In this document: positions 8,297 through 15,666 of the stretch, piece after piece | Numbering within the stretch: position 1 is the first letter of the stretch | Layout of the letters: each line of letters starts with the position of its first letter | Assembly: GCA_964561165.1 (NCBI GenBank) | Contig: CAZLOJ010000027.1 | Location: 1 to 16,259, forward strand | Length of the DNA: 16,259 bases | Source: IMCC26077 sp964561165 | GTDB lineage: Bacteria > Actinomycetota > Actinomycetes > Nanopelagicales > Nanopelagicaceae | Reading direction: 5' to 3' | The notes under the pieces: generated by a model | What the model was told of the DNA's origin: nothing | What the model saw: the letters and a program-made list of their open reading frames with translations, nothing else | The model's database searches: none | Made by a program: the position numbers and the translations under genes

Positions 8297-9346
8297 CTAT
8301 TTGCCAGATCTTCCTGCAACAACTCGATCGGTAATTTGAGCGCGTGGTTCTGCGCCAGAATGCCAGCGCTCCAACTCTTCTACCATCAAAGTAAAGAAGC
8401 GAGGTTGGGCCTCTTCAGTCATGCCGCCGATATGTGGTGAAAGAAAGACGTTTCGCATCTGGCGCAATGGCGAATCGACTGCGATTGGCTCTGGATTATG
8501 CGCATCAAGACCAAACCAAGCATCTTCCTTCTTTGCCTTTGCGATCAATGCGGGGACATTAACGCAAACTCCCCGCGATACATTGACAAAAACCGCGCCA
8601 GGTTTCAACCACGAGAGTTCTTTCTCGCTAATCATGTCTCGCGTCTTAGGCGTATCAGGAGCAAGGCAAATTACTACGTCGCATCCCATGACCTTTTCAA
8701 GCGATGCGAAATTAACATCAAGCGCATCCGCTAATTCGCGGGGTGCATATGGATCGTAGGCAAGAATCTCGTTTCGAAATGGCGTTAAGAATTCCCGTAA
8801 ACGCCATGCGATATGGCCAAATCCGATCATGCCGACAGTTTTTCCAGTTAATTCACGGGCTGGTGGTTTGGTGCGATAGTCATCATGGCTCATCGCTTTC
8901 CCAGCGATGATGTCGCGAAATCGCGCATGTTCACGAAGACCAACAAGCGCTAGCGCCAGAGCCCATTCAGAGACAGGCCACGATGAAGAGTGTGTTGTAT
9001 CAACAACAAGTACGCCGGCCTCGTTTGCTGCTTGCACATCGATTCTGCCAGCAAATCGATCGCCCTCGAGCTCGCCAACAACTTTTAACTTTTTACCTGC
9101 ATCAAATACAGGTTTGGTGATTCGCGGGCCACCGTGGCAAACAATTAGTACATCAAGATCTGAGGCAAACTTGGCAAAACGCGCCTCTACTGCAGGATCT
9201 ACCGGAATATTCACCCAATCCGAAGGAACGTCGTACTCTTCAATTACTACCTCTGCAATTTTCGAAAGCCGTTCAAGATCGCGCTTCTCTAGATAAAGTT
9301 CACGCGTTTGAGCTGAACATGCAATCCCAACTTTTGGTTTACTCAT
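8297..9346 (-). CDS. D-isomer-specific 2-hydroxyacid dehydrogenase family protein
   Basis: A 349-residue NAD(P)-dependent dehydrogenase of the D-2-hydroxyacid/phosphoglycerate dehydrogenase type. It has the Rossmann motif GFGHIA at 175-180 and a complete catalytic triad: R258 in VNVSRG, E286 in LDAHNPEPI and H305 in SPHIGG. It would interconvert a 2-keto acid and a 2-hydroxy acid, or act on a C1/C4 position of a sugar acid. The start overlaps the upstream dehydratase stop by four bases (ATGA), and the stop abuts the amidohydrolase ATG. The known L-rhamnose pathway does not need this enzyme, so it points to a side substrate or a variant step, for example reducing a keto product. The substrate is not readable from sequence. 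Confidence 0.9.
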   Translation of the reverse strand: MSKPKVGIACSAQTRELYLEKRDLERLSKIAEVVIEEYDVPSDWVNIPVDPAVEARFAKFASDLDVLIVCHGGPRITKPVFDAGKKLKVVGELEGDRFAGRIDVQAANEAGVLVVDTTHSSSWPVSEWALALALVGLREHARFRDIIAGKAMSHDDYRTKPPARELTGKTVGMIGFGHIAWRLREFLTPFRNEILAYDPYAPRELADALDVNFASLEKVMGCDVVICLAPDTPKTRDMISEKELSWLKPGAVFVNVSRGVCVNVPALIAKAKKEDAWFGLDAHNPEPIAVDSPLRQMRNVFLSPHIGGMTEEAQPRFFTLMVEELERWHSGAEPRAQITDRVVAGRSGK

Positions 9347-10482
9347 CGCAAAGCCACCGACCCATCTTCTCGTAAATCAGGTTTGACGCCATGCACTGTT
9401 ACCGGAGGATTAGTTGCAAAGAATTCGTCGTTGATTTCCATACCAAGGCCTGGCTCATCGAATGGATAGAGCCAGCCATCTTTGAGAGTTGGAATGCGCT
9501 TAACCATTTGACGTACAGGGTCAACATTTTGATCAATATGTTCCTGGGCTTCCCAATTCGGAGCAGTTAGCCCCATGTGGATGTGGGCCATCGTCGCGAT
9601 TGCTCCTGAAGGAACTGCATGTGGCAAGACACCTTGATGATGGGCTTCAGCCATCGCGCAAATCTTACGTACATGGGTGAAACCACCAGCTAATCCGATA
9701 TCGGGGCGGACGAATGAAAGACCAGCGTGCTCTATATATTCACGGAACTCATATATAGAGGTATTCCGCTCCCCTGCAGCCATTGGCGTATCTACTTTTG
9801 CGGACACTTCGCCAAAGGAAAGGACGCTATCTGGCGGAATCGGGTCTTCAACAAAGAGTGGGCGATATGGCATCAATTCTTGAATCAATGCGATGGAGTT
9901 GCCTGGCTGCATATTTCGATGGAGTTCGATTCCAATATCAAGAGTATTTCCAACTGCATCACGAAGCGCAGCCATACGATCGACTAAATCTGCGATCTTC
10001 TCAGCATGACGCATGCCATGATGCTCATGTTGATGAAGAATTACCTTGATTGCAGTGAATCCCTCTTTCTGAGCAGTAAGCGATTCGTTGATAAGGCTCT
10101 CTTTTGTAGCGCCAAAGACGACTTTCATGCCTCGTACTGCTTTGCGACTACGACCCCCGAGCAGATGCCAAACTGGTGTTTCAAAAATACGACCGCGTAT
10201 ATCCCAACATGCCTGATCAATCGCGCTGATCGCGCCACCGAGAGTCAATCCTCTCCAGCCGAGCGCACGATACATCTTCAACCAATTTTGTTCGACATCG
10301 TGTGCATCTGCACCGATGAGGAATGGTTCAAAGCTCTTGATGATTTCAGCAACATTCTTTGGGAAAGCAAAGGCAGTCGACTCACCAACTCCTTGGATTC
10401 CATCTTCGGTAGTTAATCGAACAAAGCAGGACATTCCTGCCACGAAAGTTTCTACTTTTGCAATACGTGCTGCGGACTTCAT
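9343..10482 (-). CDS. Mandelate racemase/enolase-superfamily sugar-acid dehydratase, D-galactonate dehydratase-like
   Basis: A 379-residue enolase-superfamily enzyme and the second dehydratase of the cluster. Metal and catalytic positions fall at E186 and H188 (ELHRN), E212 (VEDPIPP), E238 (AGERN), D261 (RPDIGLAGG) and H288 (LPHAVPSG). Their spacing equals that of D-galactonate dehydratase (D183/H185, E209, E235, H285), but the first metal ligand is Glu instead of Asp. It is clearly distinct from the RhmD homologue: the motifs differ and the N-terminus lacks the RhmD insert. It probably dehydrates a different aldonic acid, or the other epimer of the same one. Its ATG overlaps the VOC stop by one base (TGATG). 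Confidence 0.85.
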   Translation of the reverse strand: MKSAARIAKVETFVAGMSCFVRLTTEDGIQGVGESTAFAFPKNVAEIIKSFEPFLIGADAHDVEQNWLKMYRALGWRGLTLGGAISAIDQACWDIRGRIFETPVWHLLGGRSRKAVRGMKVVFGATKESLINESLTAQKEGFTAIKVILHQHEHHGMRHAEKIADLVDRMAALRDAVGNTLDIGIELHRNMQPGNSIALIQELMPYRPLFVEDPIPPDSVLSFGEVSAKVDTPMAAGERNTSIYEFREYIEHAGLSFVRPDIGLAGGFTHVRKICAMAEAHHQGVLPHAVPSGAIATMAHIHMGLTAPNWEAQEHIDQNVDPVRQMVKRIPTLKDGWLYPFDEPGLGMEINDEFFATNPPVTVHGVKPDLREDGSVALR

Positions 10483-10994
10483 CAGACGCCTTCCTGGGCA
10501 GGGTAAATGTAATCAGGTTTGATTCGAACTTTAGGTGGCGAGATCAACTCCACGATTGCGCTGATCCCATCTGGTGGTTGAAAGTAAGCGAACGCGCCGT
10601 CACCTTCAGCACCAAAACCTGCTGCGCTCTGCAGCGGGGTGAATCCTCGTGCGATGAAATCTGCAACTGCAGCAGGGTGATCCTGAACAATGCAGCCAAC
10701 ATGGTTCATGCCCTCACCAATCGTGTTCAACTGATCCATAAAAATAGAGGGACCGTCGAGTGGTTGGACTAATTCAAATTGCATATTTCCTGCAAAAGCC
10801 ATCGCATGACGAAGACTGAACTCGGTCTTGCTTCCTTTATATACACAGTCACGTAAACCTGGCGCTTTCAAGGTATAGACGGTCCATGGACCAATCCCGA
10901 GGTTATGTGCCCAATGTTTCACGGCCGTATCGAGGTCTTTAACGACGTAGGCGACTTGGTGGAATTTCAATTCTTCGCTCATGAGTTCACCCAT
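10482..10994 (-). CDS. VOC-superfamily (glyoxalase-type) protein
   Basis: A 170-residue vicinal-oxygen-chelate protein made of two beta-alpha-beta3 modules. All four metal-binding positions are present: H12 in FHQVAYVV, E74 in FELVQP, H98 in NHVGCIV and E149 in IVELI. The pattern resembles the methylmalonyl-CoA epimerase/Glyoxalase_4 group. Epimerisation, isomerisation or dioxygenase-like chemistry on a keto or enediol intermediate is therefore plausible. The first ATG (10994) follows directly on the Gfo/Idh TGA. An in-frame ATG at 10982 is an alternative, with GGGTG five bases upstream. The gene is translationally coupled to both neighbours. Its exact reaction is unknown. Confidence 0.85.
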   Translation of the reverse strand: MGELMSEELKFHQVAYVVKDLDTAVKHWAHNLGIGPWTVYTLKAPGLRDCVYKGSKTEFSLRHAMAFAGNMQFELVQPLDGPSIFMDQLNTIGEGMNHVGCIVQDHPAAVADFIARGFTPLQSAAGFGAEGDGAFAYFQPPDGISAIVELISPPKVRIKPDYIYPAQEGV

Positions 10995-12188
10995 TCATCC
11001 ATTTTTACTCATCTGTTCAATAGCAGCGTCAATCTCATCTTGATACGTATGAATCTTCCCCTCGAGAACTTCATCAACCAAGACTTCGCGATTGGCTACC
11101 CCGGATTCAAGAATGGCATAAACAACAGCTAGAGCGCGAAGTCCGCCCATTCCATCAACTTCAGCTGGCCGATTATGCGCAACGGCATCGATGAAATCTG
11201 CAATCTCAACTGCGAGGTAACCGGCATCAACATCAGCCCATGCAGCGCCTTTGCCGCCAGTTCCATCAGGACCCAAGACAGCCTTCGTCACATCGTTGAT
11301 ATTGATGAATGCGCCACGGGATTCCAGCTCTTTCACCAAATCTGCACCAGTGAGCTCGCGATCTCCTAGATAGACAACAACATCTCCATCAGATCTATCG
11401 GGTGGCACGGTCATCGAACCCTTAGTGCCATGCAAACTTCGTTGCTGATATCGCTTGCCAAGTCCAGAGGGAAGATAGGTGTACTGCACATCGATTCCAT
11501 CTTTGGTCTGCATACTTGCAAAGAGAGCATCTTCGCCAGTTGGAACGATTGATTCAGAACCATCAGCGGTGTAGCGAATAGGTTCAGCAATGATGCCTCG
11601 CCCCCACACTCGCTCTACTGGCCCGACGTAGTACTCAATAATGTCTGCATAATGAATGCTCATATCAAGACCAATTGCACCGGTATCTTTCATGTGGCGC
11701 CATTTGCTGATGATGATCTTGTCATCACCGCCGGCCCATAATTCGACCATTAGGTGTAATTTGCCAAGCATTCCCGAATCGATGACTGCCTTTGCAATCC
11801 GGTTCGCACCGCCACGACGGTAATTCTCAGCGGTGCCAAGAATCATTCCCGTTCGCTCAGCAGCCGCCACCATCATGCGACCGGTCTTCACTGTCAATGA
11901 CAATGGTTTCTCGCAGAGCACATGGCGACCTGCTTCCATTGCTTTAATGGCAATTGTGTGATGAGTGCGCGGATCGGTGACGATATCAAGCGCCTCCACC
12001 GCATCATCTTTTAGCAGATCATCAATTGATGTATAGACCTTTGGCCGAATACCCATTAATGAAAAAGTCTCTTCAGCTAACTTATTGGCGGTTTCAGCGT
12101 TGATATCCAATAGTGCAACAACCTCACCATTGAGCTTTCCCGCTTTATGTAGCGCGTTAAATCCAAGCATGTGACGTCGGCCCATGAA
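10995..12188 (-). CDS. Gfo/Idh/MocA-family oxidoreductase, N-terminus lost in the assembly gap
   Basis: An open frame of about 397 codons encodes all but the first residues of a Gfo/Idh/MocA dehydrogenase, which oxidises or reduces a sugar hydroxyl with NAD(P). It begins in the gap with FMGRRHMLGF, the tail of the usual GxGxMGxxH cofactor loop, so roughly 10-15 residues are missing. Then come VVALLDIN (end of the second strand), EKPLS (the conserved EKP lysine) and GLDMSIHYADIIEYYVG, holding the catalytic Asp/His pair. The stop is directly followed by the VOC start. It may be the sugar 1-dehydrogenase of the pathway, or it may epimerise or modify the imported sugar. Through the Ns it looks fused to the permease on its upstream side, which is an artefact. 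Confidence 0.9.
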   Translation of the reverse strand, partial: FMGRRHMLGFNALHKAGKLNGEVVALLDINAETANKLAEETFSLMGIRPKVYTSIDDLLKDDAVEALDIVTDPRTHHTIAIKAMEAGRHVLCEKPLSLTVKTGRMMVAAAERTGMILGTAENYRRGGANRIAKAVIDSGMLGKLHLMVELWAGGDDKIIISKWRHMKDTGAIGLDMSIHYADIIEYYVGPVERVWGRGIIAEPIRYTADGSESIVPTGEDALFASMQTKDGIDVQYTYLPSGLGKRYQQRSLHGTKGSMTVPPDRSDGDVVVYLGDRELTGADLVKELESRGAFININDVTKAVLGPDGTGGKGAAWADVDAGYLAVEIADFIDAVAHNRPAEVDGMGGLRALAVVYAILESGVANREVLVDEVLEGKIHTYQDEIDAAIEQMSKNG

Positions 12189-12288
12189 NNNNNNNNNNNN
12201 NNNNNNNNNNNNNNNNNNNNNNNNNNNNNNNNNNNNNNNNNNNNNNNNNNNNNNNNNNNNNNNNNNNNNNNNNNNNNNNNNNNNNNNN
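12189..12288. other. Assembly gap of 100 Ns with real sequence missing
   Basis: A run of exactly 100 Ns, a typical scaffolder placeholder. The flanks do not overlap. The left flank encodes the Gfo/Idh protein without its first residues, and the right flank encodes a permease lacking its last part. From family lengths, about 55-75 permease codons plus roughly 30-60 bases of the Gfo/Idh start are absent, so the true gap is probably longer than 100 bases. Confidence 0.95.
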
Positions 12289-12962
12289 TCTTCTCTATTT
12301 CCTACCATCAGTGGCCAGATGTACATATTCCATGCAGTCAAGAATGTGATTGCAGAATAGGACGCAATCGGTGGTCGTGCGAGTGGTAGCACGATTCGGA
12401 AAAGTACACGTGGCCAGCTAGCGCCATCCATGCGAGCGGCATCGATTAAGCCGTCTGGGAAATTCACCATGAACTGGCGAAAGAGCAATGTTCCAAAAGC
12501 TGTTGATCCGACAATTGGAAGGATCATGCCACCCCATGTGTTGAGCAGGCCTAATTTATAAGTGACCAAATACAGTGGAATTATCGAAATGTTTGTTGGA
12601 AGAAAGACTGGAACTGCGAAGATTGCAACGATCAAAGCAGCATATTTGAATGGCATTTTTGCCAGTGCGAATCCTGCAGTGAACGAAAGAATAAGCTGCA
12701 GAATCAAGATGCCAAATGTAAAGAAAATAGTATTAAGAAATATTCGCGGCGTCATCACAGATAACGCATCGGCATAGTTCCTCCACTCCAACGATGGTGG
12801 AAGAAGTTTTGGTGGATAGACCGATACCGCATCGAGGGTCATCAATGATCCTGACACCAAGTAAAGCAAAGGGAAGATGAATAAGAGTGCGAGCAAGACG
12901 ATCACGCTATAGCGGAGTACGTTTGCCGACCTTTTCTGGGTAAAGAGCACGGAACTTGCCAT
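12289..12962 (-). CDS. Carbohydrate ABC transporter permease, MalG type, C-terminus lost in the assembly gap
   Basis: 224 codons of an inner-membrane permease of the carbohydrate-uptake (CUT1) class. It starts with a hydrophobic helix (YSVIVLLALLFIFPLLYLV) and has about five membrane segments before the gap. The cytoplasmic EAA loop, which contacts the ATPase, is clear: DAARMDGASWPRVLFRIVLP. The usual length is 275-300, and the last readable residues (WPLMVGNRE) are where relatives continue with a final helix and a GAVKG-like end. The ATG at 12962 is two bases after the partner permease stop, so the pair is coupled. It forms the heterodimeric channel with that partner; no ATPase gene is nearby. 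Confidence 0.9.
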
Positions 12963-12964
12963 AT

Positions 12965-14094
12965 TTAACCCTTAGCCCTTCTGTACTTACGGAATTGGAT
13001 AATAGGAAGCGCTACAACAAGTAGAGCGAAGAATTGAACCATCACGAGAGCTGCCGAATATCCCACTTCGAACTGCTCGAATGCCATCTTATATGCGTAA
13101 TACGCAAGCGAAGTTGTCGCATCAAGCGGTCCACCTTGAACCATTAGTAATGAAATTTCGAACGGTGATGAAAGGAATGCAAGAATCTCAATCGCCAGGA
13201 CTAGCACCGTCGTGGTTGAAACACATGGAAATATGATCTGCCAAACGCGCTGCCATGCATTCGCGCCATCAAGAGCAGCCGCCTCCAAGATCTCGGGCGA
13301 AATACGCTGTAATCCTGCGAGATACAAAATGATGACTAGAGGTAGTGAGAGCCAGATGACGATGATTGTTACCGAGGGAAGCGCCCACGAAACGCTCGCC
13401 AACCACTCTGGTCCGGTAATGCCAAAGACGCTCAGGATTCGATTAATCCACCCNNNNNNNNNNNNNNNNNNNNNNNNNNNNNNNNNNNNNNNNNNNNNNN
13501 NNNNNNNNNNNNNNNNNNNNNNNNNNNNNNNNNNNNNNNNNNNNNNNNNNNNNCCAACCACTCTGGTCCGGTAATGCCAAAGACGCTCAGGATTCGATTA
13601 ATCCACCCCGCCTCTGGATTGAAGATACTCGACCAGGCGATACCAGCTACAGCGCTTGAGATAGTTAGCGGCAAAAAGAACATAGCGCGGAAGACGCCGA
13701 TACCTTTTACTTTCCAATTGAGAAGCACAGCAACGAGGAATCCACCAAAAACGGTGGGTAGGACTCCTATTGCTAAGAATTTAAGTGTCCGACCAAAAGC
13801 TGGAAGTAACAGTTCATCGTCCATCAAACGTCGGTAATTCTCAAACCCCACCCAGTTGATGGGCCCGAGGATGTTCCATTCACAGAAGCTAAGTAGTACG
13901 CCTGCAACTGATGGAATCAAAATGAAAAGGGTATACATCACCAAGTTTGGCGTGACAAAAATCGAAAGCCAAAATCGATCATTACGTTTTAATTTCTTGC
14001 GCTGACCAACCTGAACTTTCTGGTCTTTCTGCGCTGTCGCCACACTCTGCATTCTATACACCCGTTTCAGAAGAGAATAGCTGGAGTTACTCAC
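12965..14094 (-). CDS. Carbohydrate ABC transporter permease, MalF/UgpA type, interrupted by an artificial gap
   Basis: One permease gene that appears as two pieces because a 100-N run was inserted between contig ends sharing 55 identical bases (13399-13453 equals 13554-13608). Removing the Ns and one copy (155 bases) leaves 975 bases, an uninterrupted 324-residue frame of normal length with about six membrane helices. The join reads smoothly through GWINRILSVFGITGPEWLAS. The EAA loop is LEAAALDGANAWQRVWQIIF. The open frame starts at a GTG (14094) only 9 bases after a strong hairpin and without a clear ribosome binding site; an ATG at 14052 (MQSVATAQK) is an alternative start. It pairs with the MalG-type permease and receives sugar from the binding protein encoded upstream. 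Confidence 0.9.
13399..13453. repeat. 55-bp duplicate contig end, left copy
   Basis: These 55 bases are identical to 13554-13608, and each copy abuts the N-run. A direct repeat that ends precisely at both edges of a gap is the signature of two contigs sharing one assembly-graph node. The length of 55 is a common k-mer size. It is not a biological repeat. Confidence 0.93.
13454..13553. other. Spurious 100-N assembly gap inside a permease gene
   Basis: The flanking contigs overlap by 55 bases, so no sequence is missing here. Collapsing the Ns and one copy of the overlap restores the reading frame of the permease. Confidence 0.92.
13554..13608. repeat. 55-bp duplicate contig end, right copy
   Basis: Second copy of the 55 bases at 13399-13453, starting at the first base after the N-run. 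Both copies encode the same protein segment (GWINRILSVFGITGPEWL) of the permease in the same strand sense. Confidence 0.93.
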
Positions 14095-14103
14095 ATAATA
14101 ATG

Positions 14104-14139
14104 ATTTGGTGACGTCCATAGAAATGAACGTCACCAAAT
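14104..14139 (-). promoter_or_regulatory. Strong stem-loop between the binding-protein and permease genes
   Basis: The arms ATTTGGTGACGT (14104-14115) and ACGTCACCAAAT (14128-14139) are perfect 12-base complements around a 12-base loop. On the transcribed minus strand the 3' arm is followed by CATTATTATG rather than a U-run. It therefore resembles an mRNA-stabilising or partial-attenuation hairpin, as often found after binding-protein genes to keep their mRNA more abundant than that of the permeases. A weak terminator is possible. Confidence 0.75.
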
Positions 14140-14174
14140 TCATCTGCTGCTACTTGTTCTTATTCTTTTTGCGG

Positions 14175-15524
14175 TTAAGCGAGTTCCTTCTTGATAGCCG
14201 CAGTTACTTTGTCTTCGGCTTTCTTGAAGGCTTTCTCTACGGAGACTTTCTTCAGCAGAACTTCTGCAAGTGCATCAGCAATTACAGTATCGAGAACTGT
14301 TCCTGCTTGACCTGGAAGTTTCGGAGCAATGAAGGAGTTCTTGATTGCTCGGCCGAAGGCATCAACGTTTGCAGGAGGTGCTGCCAGCTTGCGCCAGTCA
14401 CCATTTGCGATACCTGCATCTGTTGGAGGAACGAGTGATCCACTTGCCTGGAGAGTGTTAATTCCACCGTTCTTGGTTGTGTAGAACCAATCGATGAACT
14501 TCCATGCAGCTGCCTTGTTCTTTGACGTTGCAGCCATACCGAGACCATAGCTTCCGCCACCAATGATGTACTTGGAAACTTTGCCCTTGATTGTTGGCAT
14601 ATCTACGACATCCCAGTCCATCTTCTTCTCAGCTAATCCAGCTTTGTATGTTGGAAGAAGTGCACGCACTGATGTCTCCATTGCGACCTGTCCACCTTGG
14701 AAGGTTGGCGGAGTCTTGCCAGAGGAGATGCTGTACTTAGGAATGCAACCGCTCTGCCATGGCTTTACAAGTTGCTTCCATGCAGCAATTGCTTCAGGAG
14801 CAGCGATCTTTGATGTGTTGGTGTTGCGATCATATGTGTAAGCACCAACTGAGTGCAGGAATGGGTTGTACTGAGCTTGCCAGATTGACTTGCTTCCGCC
14901 ACCAGGACCACCTGATGAGCCCCATACCTGTGGCTTCTGCTTTGCGCCCCACTTGGAGATTGCATCGCAAGTCTTCAGGTATTGATCGTATGTCCAACCA
15001 TCCTTTGGAAGGGCAACGCCAGCCTTCTTGAAGAGTGTCTTGTTGTAGAAGACAACAATCGCATCAGCCGCGATTGGAAGACCGTGTACTTGCTTTGGCA
15101 AGTTAATTGGAACGTATGAACTCAAGAATGCTTGATTGAAATCAGCACGCTTTAGTCCGCCTGGAGCAGTTCCAAAATACTTGGTTAGATCCTCAGTGAA
15201 TCCGACATCTGCTAGTTGATCTGCATAGGTGTCGAGATTGTTGATGATATCTGGAGCGCTACCGCTAAGTGCAGACGCTGCCAAGTTCTTGACGATATCC
15301 GGAATGGAAGCTGGAAGAGTTTCTACCTTGACTTGAATGTCTGGGTTCTCTTTATTCCATTGCTCAATAACTGGCTTGAAGTTGTTATCAATTCCAGCAA
15401 GCGCTGCAAAACGCAACTCAACTGCAGCATGGGCGCTTTGAATCCCAAATGATGCGAGAGAGAGCGTTAAAAGACTTGCCATAAATCCCACGCGGATTTT
15501 TTTGCGTGAAGTGAAGCCTTTCAT
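14175..15524 (-). CDS. Extracellular sugar-binding protein of an ABC transporter (SBP family 1)
   Basis: A 449-residue solute-binding protein of the CUT1 (maltose-type) class, secreted to capture sugar and deliver it to the two permeases. The N-terminus is a clear signal peptide: a basic stretch (TSRKKIR), a hydrophobic core, and a likely cleavage after AHA at residue 33. No lipobox Cys is present, unusual for a monoderm binding protein. The mature part has typical features, including LRFAALAGIDNNFKPVIEQW near the start and SYGLGMAATSKNKAAAWKFI for the C-terminal lobe. I start at the ATG at 15524, which has GAGG six bases upstream; the in-frame TTG just before it is too close to that site. 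It is the first gene of the operon, behind a palindromic operator and followed by a strong hairpin. Ligand identity is not readable from sequence. Confidence 0.94.
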   Translation of the reverse strand: MKGFTSRKKIRVGFMASLLTLSLASFGIQSAHAAVELRFAALAGIDNNFKPVIEQWNKENPDIQVKVETLPASIPDIVKNLAASALSGSAPDIINNLDTYADQLADVGFTEDLTKYFGTAPGGLKRADFNQAFLSSYVPINLPKQVHGLPIAADAIVVFYNKTLFKKAGVALPKDGWTYDQYLKTCDAISKWGAKQKPQVWGSSGGPGGGSKSIWQAQYNPFLHSVGAYTYDRNTNTSKIAAPEAIAAWKQLVKPWQSGCIPKYSISSGKTPPTFQGGQVAMETSVRALLPTYKAGLAEKKMDWDVVDMPTIKGKVSKYIIGGGSYGLGMAATSKNKAAAWKFIDWFYTTKNGGINTLQASGSLVPPTDAGIANGDWRKLAAPPANVDAFGRAIKNSFIAPKLPGQAGTVLDTVIADALAEVLLKKVSVEKAFKKAEDKVTAAIKKELA

Positions 15525-15570
15525 CAATTTCCTCTTTTCCTAGGTCTCGTGCTCTGAAAATTCATAGACT

Positions 15571-15582
15571 GCGAACCTTCGC
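15571..15582. promoter_or_regulatory. Short inverted repeat in the transporter leader, GCGAA-N2-TTCGC
   Basis: The five-base arms GCGAA and TTCGC are perfect complements around CC, about 47 bases upstream of the binding-protein start. It shares the core GAA-N2-TTC with the element at 476-487 near the regulator gene, so a common binding protein is conceivable. A short element like this can occur by chance. Confidence 0.25.
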
Positions 15583-15637
15583 GTCAGGCTAACGAGTGAT
15601 GAAATGGCAAGGCAAGGAGAATGGATAGGCCGAAAAC

Positions 15638-15666
15638 TTTATATTTTCAGATATGCGAAAAGGTAA
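15638..15666 (-). promoter_or_regulatory. Candidate promoter of the transporter-catabolic operon
   Basis: On the minus strand, TTACCT (15666-15661) and TATAAA (15643-15638) are separated by 17 bases, a sigma70-like arrangement. The -35 element lies inside the right half of the 15662-15678 palindrome, so a bound repressor would occlude RNA polymerase. Transcription would begin near 15630, giving a leader of roughly 105 bases before the binding-protein ATG. Confidence 0.5.

Noticed and set aside
10995..12962. A single 655-residue permease-oxidoreductase fusion protein
   Set aside because: The frame is continuous only because 100 Ns are read as codons. Both halves are truncated relative to their families at the gap edges.
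13399..13608. A genuine tandem or transposon-related direct repeat in the permease gene
   Set aside because: The copies end exactly at the N-run edges, and collapsing them restores the reading frame, as expected for a contig overlap.
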